A stretch of DNA of 11,263 nucleotides, taken from the NCBI GenBank assembly GCA_945885485.1, contig CAMCYT010000071.1, positions 1 to 11,263 on the forward strand, read 5' to 3'. This DNA is from Prosthecobacter debontii (lineage in GTDB: Bacteria; Verrucomicrobiota; Verrucomicrobiia; Verrucomicrobiales; Akkermansiaceae). Shown piece after piece: positions 7,244-11,263 of this stretch. A model generated the notes under the pieces. That model saw only the letters and a list, made by a program, of their open reading frames with translations, made no database searches and was not told where the DNA came from. Both the position numbers and the translations under genes were made by a program. Position 1 is the first letter of the stretch; each line of letters begins with the position of its first letter.

Positions 7244-9607
7244 ATGGCATCACGCAAGCAAAACACTAACCGACCGCGTGCAAGATCCACGGCAAACAAA
7301 AGCCGTCCCAGCCTGATATCTATTCTACTGTTCTGGCCATTTCACCTGTTTTTCTACCTCACACGAGGTTTCACCGGATTCAAACGCATCGTCGTCCTTA
7401 CTATTGGAACCCCCGCTGTCGCCGGCCTGTGTGTGTTGATCATCCTCTCATTCATTTACGGCTGGCGCGCCACCAAATACGATCTCAACCGCATCAACAA
7501 GATGCCCGAGAGAACCATCATCCTCGATCGAAACGGAACTGTCATTGGACGCATCCATGGTGAAAAACGTACTATTATCCCACTGAACGAAGTTTCAGAT
7601 AACTTCCGCAAAGCCATCCTAGCCCGCGAAGACGAACGCTTCTACTCCCATGGAGCCATCGACCTCATCGGTATCGGCCGCGCCATCATCAAAAACTTCC
7701 AAGGTAAGCGTGAAGGTGCATCCACCATCACTCAACAACTCACTTCGGATATCTATCAGCTCAAACGCGGAGAAAAACGCGGAGACTTGCCAAACCAACT
7801 CGATCGGAAATGTTTGGAAATCTCCATCGCGTTCCGCATTAATTCAGCCTTCTCGAAAGACCGCATCCTCGAGGCCTACGTCAACCAAATCAACTGGGGC
7901 AGACAGATCAAAGGCATAGGTGAAGCCTCACGTATCTATTTTGAAAAACATCCCTCAGAACTCACCCTATCTGAGTCCGCTCTCCTCGCCGGTATCGTCC
8001 GTGGACCAGATGCCTTCAATCCCTTCAGTTCCATGGAAGCCGCAGAGCGCGAACGGAATACCACTCTCGCTCGTATGGTGGACGCCAAGAAAATCACTCA
8101 AAAAGAAGCCGACACCGCGAAGAAAGAACCCATCAAGGTCCGCCCAACTTGGCGCCGGAATGCCGAGGAATCCTACGCCATGGATGCGATCAGCCGTGAC
8201 TTAGAAATCATCCTAGAAGAAGAAAATATCGAACTTGGAGGACTCACCATCGTCACCACCATCGATCAACGACTACAAGACATCGCCCAAGAAGCCCTTG
8301 ATAAAAAACTGAGGGAAACCGAAAGACTATCCGGCTACCGACACCAAACGCGTGCCGCATGGCAGAACATCCCCGAACAACAACGCAAAGACCCAGAATA
8401 CATCCAAGGTGCAGCCGTTCTCATCGAAAACCGCACCGGCTCTGTCCTCGCACTCGTCGGCGGTCGCGATGCGAATGAATCCAAATTCAACCGCGCCATC
8501 CAAGCCCGCCGCCAAGTCGGCTCTATCTTTAAACCCTTTGTCTACCTCGCTGCGTTCGATAAAGGCATGCGACCCAATACCCTAATTTCTGATGGACCGA
8601 TTCGTTACGGAGAAATCAAAGGTGCTGCAAGTTGGAAACCTGGTAATTCCGACGGGAAATTTGGAGACATGCACCCCGTTTCCTACGGTCTCATTCGCTC
8701 TCGGAATACCATGTCCGTTAGAGTTGGAAACTACGCAGGTGTCTCAAGAGTCAAAGAAGTCTCAAAACATGCAGGTTTCGGCACCGCCATGCCTGAAACT
8801 CCCTCCTCATTCCTAGGCTCATGGGAAGCTAGCCCATGGGAGGTAGCAACCGCTTATACCATTTTCCCTAACGATGGAGTTCGCTATCGCCCCTTTGTAA
8901 TTTCTGAAATCAGAGACAAAGCAAACAATGTTCTCTACTCCACCCCACCTCTTCCTTACCAAGCTGCTAGCACAGGCTCCGCGTGGTCTGTTTCAAAAAT
9001 CCTCAAAGAAGTAGCCACCACCGGCACCGCAGCCTCGATCAAACGCCTCGGTTTCGACAAATCAACCGCTGGCAAAACCGGAACCACCAACGACTTCAAA
9101 GACGCATGGTTCGCCGGCTATACCTCTTCCCTGACCTGCGCAGTTTGGGTAGGCTTCGATACTCCCAAAAAAACCATCCAAGGCGGCTACGGTTCCATTC
9201 TCTCCCTGCCTGTATGGGTTGATATCATGAAAACCGCGGATCGACTCGGCTATAAAGCTGGTGATCTCCATACCAACATCCATCTCGTCGCTGTCGATTT
9301 ATGTCGGCTTTCCGGCAAACGCGCCACCGCTGGATGTCACACCGCTAACACAAATTACGTCGATCAAATTCCAGCAGATACCGCACCGGGTCTTGGTGAT
9401 TTTTGCCCGATTCACCCTGCTAGGGCTCAAGCCGTCGATGAAGACAGCCTTGCCCCAAATCGTAATCAACCACCACGTGCTCTACCCTACGATCCTTCAT
9501 CCTCAGCACCATCCAAAGAGCCTTTGCGAGCTCAGCCCGTTAATGAAAATCCGCCTCGCGCCACTCCCGTTGATGAGACGCCCCCTCGCGCCCAACCCGT
9601 GGAATAA
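7244..9607 (+). CDS. Class A penicillin-binding protein (glycosyltransferase 51 plus transpeptidase)
   Basis: This bifunctional enzyme polymerises lipid II and crosslinks peptidoglycan at the outer face of the inner membrane. It has 787 residues. A basic N terminus is followed by two hydrophobic stretches (24-39 and 48-73), the second being the likely anchor. Glycosyltransferase motifs come next: EDERFYSHGAID with catalytic E129, GASTITQQ from residue 158, RKCLEISIA, and KDRILEAYVNQINWG. The transpeptidase domain has S427-x-x-K430 in GSIFKP, S486-R-N488, and K611-T-G613 followed by TTNDFKDAWFAGYT. The usual Cys-bearing C-terminal segment (CRLSGKRATAGC, later FCPIHP) follows. Residues 727-787 are a Pro/Arg repeat tail. 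No in-frame alternative start lies upstream before a TGA at 7190, and no Shine-Dalgarno is seen. No partner gene for peptidoglycan synthesis adjoins it. Confidence 0.96.
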   Translation: MASRKQNTNRPRARSTANKSRPSLISILLFWPFHLFFYLTRGFTGFKRIVVLTIGTPAVAGLCVLIILSFIYGWRATKYDLNRINKMPERTIILDRNGTVIGRIHGEKRTIIPLNEVSDNFRKAILAREDERFYSHGAIDLIGIGRAIIKNFQGKREGASTITQQLTSDIYQLKRGEKRGDLPNQLDRKCLEISIAFRINSAFSKDRILEAYVNQINWGRQIKGIGEASRIYFEKHPSELTLSESALLAGIVRGPDAFNPFSSMEAAERERNTTLARMVDAKKITQKEADTAKKEPIKVRPTWRRNAEESYAMDAISRDLEIILEEENIELGGLTIVTTIDQRLQDIAQEALDKKLRETERLSGYRHQTRAAWQNIPEQQRKDPEYIQGAAVLIENRTGSVLALVGGRDANESKFNRAIQARRQVGSIFKPFVYLAAFDKGMRPNTLISDGPIRYGEIKGAASWKPGNSDGKFGDMHPVSYGLIRSRNTMSVRVGNYAGVSRVKEVSKHAGFGTAMPETPSSFLGSWEASPWEVATAYTIFPNDGVRYRPFVISEIRDKANNVLYSTPPLPYQAASTGSAWSVSKILKEVATTGTAASIKRLGFDKSTAGKTGTTNDFKDAWFAGYTSSLTCAVWVGFDTPKKTIQGGYGSILSLPVWVDIMKTADRLGYKAGDLHTNIHLVAVDLCRLSGKRATAGCHTANTNYVDQIPADTAPGLGDFCPIHPARAQAVDEDSLAPNRNQPPRALPYDPSSSAPSKEPLRAQPVNENPPRATPVDETPPRAQPVE
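9422..9604 (+). repeat. Degenerate PPRAxPVxE repeats in the PBP tail
   Basis: The last 61 codons of the PBP encode five related units: RAQAVDED, PPRALPYD, PLRAQPVNEN, PPRATPVDET and PPRAQPVE. The last three have an exact 10-residue period (R762, R772, R782), which corresponds to 30 bp. The DNA copies are diverged at third positions, so this is a protein-level repeat and not a recent DNA duplication. Low-complexity Pro/Arg-rich tails are common on class A PBPs and are probably disordered in the periplasm. Confidence 0.7.
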
Positions 9608-9611
9608 TTCA

Positions 9612-9977
9612 CTAAAACAGTAAAGCCTCAGATTTTACTGAAACTACCTTTCTAGCAGGCTTAGCTAATAAGGAATCAATCTGGATGAGCAACTCCATAC
9701 TCGGCTCTTCATTCCCATGAAAAATGGCCTGAAGCTTCAAAATCCAATCACTCTGAGTGAACGACGACCCATCCCTAGCTAATATCAACGCCAACTCAGT
9801 GATCCTACCACTTCCGGACAATTGCCTCCGTGTCCGACGCAACCAAGTCTCTAAAAATGGCTTTGTTAACCGTTCATTTCCCATCGAGAAAAGCTTAGAT
9901 CCTCCAAGCTGTGGGTCAACTCGCATTCCCAACCCCAAAACAAAAATCCATAAGTCGGTCGTTTTGCCTTGCCGCAA
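9612..9977 (-). CDS. Hypothetical short ORF, convergent to the PBP gene
   Basis: I do not recognise this frame. It gives up to 121 residues from a TTG at 9977, or 104 residues from the ATG at 9926 (G-rich GGGGTTGGGA precedes that ATG). No signal peptide, transmembrane segment or catalytic motif is evident. Parts look protein-like: a basic RRTRRQL stretch, then amphipathic segments ELALILARDG, SDWILKLQAIF and ELLIQIDSLLAK. The stop is 4 bp from the PBP stop on the other strand. If it is not a gene, 9608-10055 is a 448-bp stretch with nothing else I can support except a small hairpin. The opposing plus-strand frame (9757-9993) looks less protein-like. Confidence 0.4.
   Translation of the reverse strand: MRQGKTTDLWIFVLGLGMRVDPQLGGSKLFSMGNERLTKPFLETWLRRTRRQLSGSGRITELALILARDGSSFTQSDWILKLQAIFHGNEEPSMELLIQIDSLLAKPARKVVSVKSEALLF
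9618..9640. terminator. Weak inverted repeat downstream of the PBP gene
   Basis: CAGTAAA and TTTACTG form a 7-bp, AT-rich stem around a 9-nt loop, starting 10 bp after the PBP stop. The stem is weak and no T-tract of note follows on either strand, so termination is doubtful. It also overlaps the last codons of the opposing ORF. Confidence 0.25.
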
Positions 9978-10055
9978 AGCGTTCGAGAGTTAATCTTATG
10001 ATCATCAAATCGTTTATTGAACTTTTTGACAAACCAAAACAACAAATCAATAACT

Positions 10056-10163
10056 ATGAACATCATCAAAATCGCTATTATTGCAACAGTTGCGGCATTC
10101 TTCGCAGCTTCATGCTGCCAAACTGCAGCACCAAAAACGACCTATCAAGCACCTGCTAAATAA
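10056..10163 (+). CDS. Mini-lipoprotein, 35 residues, Cys-Cys after the lipobox
   Basis: The predicted product starts MNIIKIAIIATVAAFF and continues AASCCQTAAPKTTYQAPAK. It has one basic residue and a hydrophobic core ending in a lipobox AASC, so C20 would be lipidated and the mature peptide only 16 residues long, beginning CCQ. This is the layout of very small lipoproteins such as entericidins, but I see no sequence match to that family and assign no function. No Shine-Dalgarno is present; the leader is A-rich and looks unstructured. A strong intrinsic terminator begins 9 bp after the stop, which supports a real, single-gene transcript. It is followed at 10265 by a second, similar lipoprotein. 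Confidence 0.75.
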   Translation: MNIIKIAIIATVAAFFAASCCQTAAPKTTYQAPAK

Positions 10164-10172
10164 GTAAATCTT

Positions 10173-10208
10173 AACCTCACCCGCAAAATTTCTTGCGGTT
10201 GAGGTTTT
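10173..10208 (+). terminator. Intrinsic terminator after the first mini-lipoprotein
   Basis: The left arm is AACCTCA, C, CCGCAA and the right arm is TTGCGG, T, TGAGGTT. Together they give a 13-bp stem with a single C/T mismatch, a 6-nt loop and a short T-run (10205-10208). It begins 9 bp past the stop codon. Confidence 0.85.
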
Positions 10209-10236
10209 GCTCCATCTTACCAAACATTTTTATAAA
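10207..10236 (+). promoter_or_regulatory. Candidate promoter of the second mini-lipoprotein
   Basis: TTGCTC (10207-10212), an 18-bp spacer and TATAAA (10231-10236) resemble a sigma-70 type promoter. It sits directly behind the preceding terminator and ahead of the ATG at 10265. It is the best -10 match in the lipoprotein region, but the -35 is poor. Confidence 0.35.
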
Positions 10237-10246
10237 TTAGCGCTAA
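10237..10246. promoter_or_regulatory. 10-bp palindrome TTAGCGCTAA, possible operator
   Basis: This perfect palindrome abuts the candidate -10 box and covers the expected transcription start, 18 bp before the lipoprotein ATG. The position fits a repressor site, but a 10-bp palindrome can arise by chance and no second copy was found nearby. Confidence 0.25.
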
Positions 10247-10264
10247 CGCAAAACTACATCCGTT

Positions 10265-10435
10265 ATGATCCGCCTGTTCGTTTTAACATTTGCAAGTCTC
10301 GTCGCCATTCTTATCTCCTCATGTGGTTGCTGCACGAGCGATTCAAAGACGCCTAAACTTCGCCCTTATCCGAAATTCCAAGAAATTGAGGCTGCTCCTG
10401 TCGGTGATCCAGTTCAAGTTGAACCCACGAAGTAA
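10265..10435 (+). CDS. Mini-lipoprotein, 56 residues, CGCC after the lipobox
   Basis: The product starts MIRLFVLTFASLVAIL, and the lipobox ISSC places the lipidated cysteine at C20. The mature form would begin CGCCTSDSK and run 37 residues, with a Pro-rich, mildly acidic end (PVGDPVQVEPTK). As in the lipoprotein 102 bp upstream, cysteines follow the lipidated one almost at once (C22 and C23 here). Outside that region the two do not align. No function is assigned. There is no Shine-Dalgarno. A candidate promoter lies upstream and a very strong terminator downstream, so it appears to be transcribed alone. Lipidation would place it in the inner or outer membrane. Confidence 0.75.
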   Translation: MIRLFVLTFASLVAILISSCGCCTSDSKTPKLRPYPKFQEIEAAPVGDPVQVEPTK

Positions 10436-10457
10436 TCATCTTTTAAAAAATCTTACC

Positions 10458-10493
10458 AAAAACGCCTACCTCACAAGAGGTAGGCGTTTTTTT
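10458..10493 (+). terminator. Strong intrinsic terminator after the second mini-lipoprotein
   Basis: AACGCCTACCTC and GAGGTAGGCGTT form a perfect 12-bp stem around an ACAA tetraloop, extended by flanking A/T pairs and followed by a seven-T run. It is the clearest terminator in the window. A-rich sequence on its left side means it could also act on minus-strand transcripts. Confidence 0.92.
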
Positions 10494-10640
10494 ATGATTC
10501 ATAAATCAATCAGTATTAAAAGTTGCGACGCCAGACAACTGCTCTATTAATGTAAAACAAATTGCCAACCATTCTAGAAATCGTCTGCAATAACCCCTCG
10601 TGCAATGCGTTTATTTGATGCAATCGAAAATTGCGTAAAC
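10494..10640 (+). promoter_or_regulatory. Leader region of heme A synthase
   Basis: This 147-bp AT-rich gap separates the lipoprotein terminator from ctaA. A poor candidate promoter is TTGCCA (10562-10567), an 18-bp spacer and TGCAAT (10586-10591). The TTGCCA is part of the 12-mer shared with the PBP upstream region. An in-frame ATG at 10605 could extend ctaA by 12 residues. No riboswitch-like structure is evident. Confidence 0.3.
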
Positions 10641-11263
10641 ATGAAATATAATCTTTTCCAAAAACTCACGCTTGCCGCCTTAATCTCGCTTCTTTTGCTT
10701 ATATTTGTCGGCGCCACCGTTCGCGTAACGGGAGCTGGCATGGGCTGCCCAGACTGGCCAACGTGTTGGGGCCTTTTGATTCCTCCGACACACGTCGATC
10801 AGGTCGATTTCAGCAAACTTCCGATTGAAAAATTCCAAAAGAAAGCCGAGCGCATGGGCCGCGATCCCAAGTCCATCACGGTGGATAGCTTGAAGAATGA
10901 ATTCAACCCACGACATGTTTGGACCGAGTTCATCAACCGGCTCTGCTCCCTACCTGTGGGATTTTTCTCACTCGCCTCCTTCATCGCTTCCTTTTCATTT
11001 AGAAAAAATCGTCCTCTAATTTTCTGGATATCGTTTGCATCTTTAATTTTGGTTTTAGCCAACGCCATCATGGGAGCAAGAGTCGTATACAGCGGCTTAG
11101 CACCAGGCATCATCACCACTCACCTCGCTCTGGCGATGATCTTGATCTGCACGCTAACCTATTGTGTATGGGCAGGTTGTGAACAGCCTCAGCGCCTCGC
11201 TTTTCTCGCCAAAGCCAAACCTGCTTACCTTCTTACTTCAGCTCTCTTCATCGCCATTATTGT
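10641..11263 (+). CDS. ctaA: Heme A synthase (COX15/CtaA family), 3' partial
   Basis: This inner-membrane enzyme oxidises the C8 methyl of heme O to give heme A for aa3-type cytochrome oxidases. The 207 visible codons cover roughly the N-terminal half. The first transmembrane helix (about 11-30) leads into VGATVRVTGAGMGCPDWPTCWG, whose C36 and C42 correspond to the periplasmic cysteine pair known in Bacillus CtaA. A long loop (45-92) comes before HVWTEFINRL, where E96 aligns with the catalytic Glu of ExxHR and N99 stands where most members have a heme-site His. H161 in GIITTHLALAM matches the next conserved His. I start at the ATG at 10641 because the family normally begins just before helix 1; the in-frame ATG at 10605 is possible. 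Neither has a Shine-Dalgarno. The gene implies aerobic respiration with a heme A oxidase. Confidence 0.9.
   Translation, partial: MKYNLFQKLTLAALISLLLLIFVGATVRVTGAGMGCPDWPTCWGLLIPPTHVDQVDFSKLPIEKFQKKAERMGRDPKSITVDSLKNEFNPRHVWTEFINRLCSLPVGFFSLASFIASFSFRKNRPLIFWISFASLILVLANAIMGARVVYSGLAPGIITTHLALAMILICTLTYCVWAGCEQPQRLAFLAKAKPAYLLTSALFIAII

Noticed and set aside
9757..9993. 78-residue plus-strand ORF opposite the unrecognised minus-strand ORF
   Set aside because: Composition is unlike a folded protein, with no motif, and the minus-strand frame looks better.
10026..10054. TTGACA as the -35 of the first mini-lipoprotein
   Set aside because: The -35 is perfect, but at proper spacing the -10 (AATAAC) is poor and the transcription start would fall inside the coding sequence.
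10290..10550. 86-residue plus-strand ORF
   Set aside because: It is out of frame across the lipoprotein gene and runs through the strong terminator at 10458-10493.

Overview
The window is an ordinary bacterial chromosome segment. The whole reads as a Gram-negative from the Verrucomicrobiota/PVC side of the tree. The hints are a ProB with no C-terminal PUA domain, a heme A synthase with a long insert before its first ExxNR motif, Cys-rich mini-lipoproteins, two PDZ/trypsin-fold proteins side by side, and starts that mostly lack a Shine-Dalgarno sequence. The phylum call is inference from these traits, not a database match. No rRNA, tRNA, CRISPR array, insertion sequence, integrase or phage gene is visible.

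Layout. 1-2468 (+): the end of proB (5' cut by the window), proA, and a small DEDDy-type RNase H-fold nuclease, closely packed as one likely transcription unit. ProB and ProA give the first two steps of proline synthesis. 2470-7088 (-): a tail-to-tail block, read from 7088 downwards. It holds a trypsin-like PDZ protease, a catalytically dead trypsin/PDZ homologue overlapping it by ATGA, class I [4Fe-4S] fumarase, and a spermidine-synthase-like SAM-fold protein. 7089-7243 is the divergent spacer. 7244-9607 (+): a class A penicillin-binding protein with a Pro/Arg repeat tail. 9612-9977 (-): an unrecognised short ORF. 10056-10435 (+): two tiny lipoproteins, each followed by its own intrinsic terminator. 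10641 to the end (+): the first half of heme A synthase (ctaA/COX15), cut by the window.

The points most worth a second look are these. (1) The active protease has an in-frame TGA that separates a plausible ATG-initiated signal peptide from the mature enzyme, with a TTG directly after the stop. (2) The adjacent pseudoprotease appears to carry its PDZ domain inside the trypsin barrel and has lost the catalytic His and Ser. (3) The two Cys-rich mini-lipoproteins are individually terminated. I found no convincing new multi-gene system. The protease/pseudoprotease pair is the nearest candidate.
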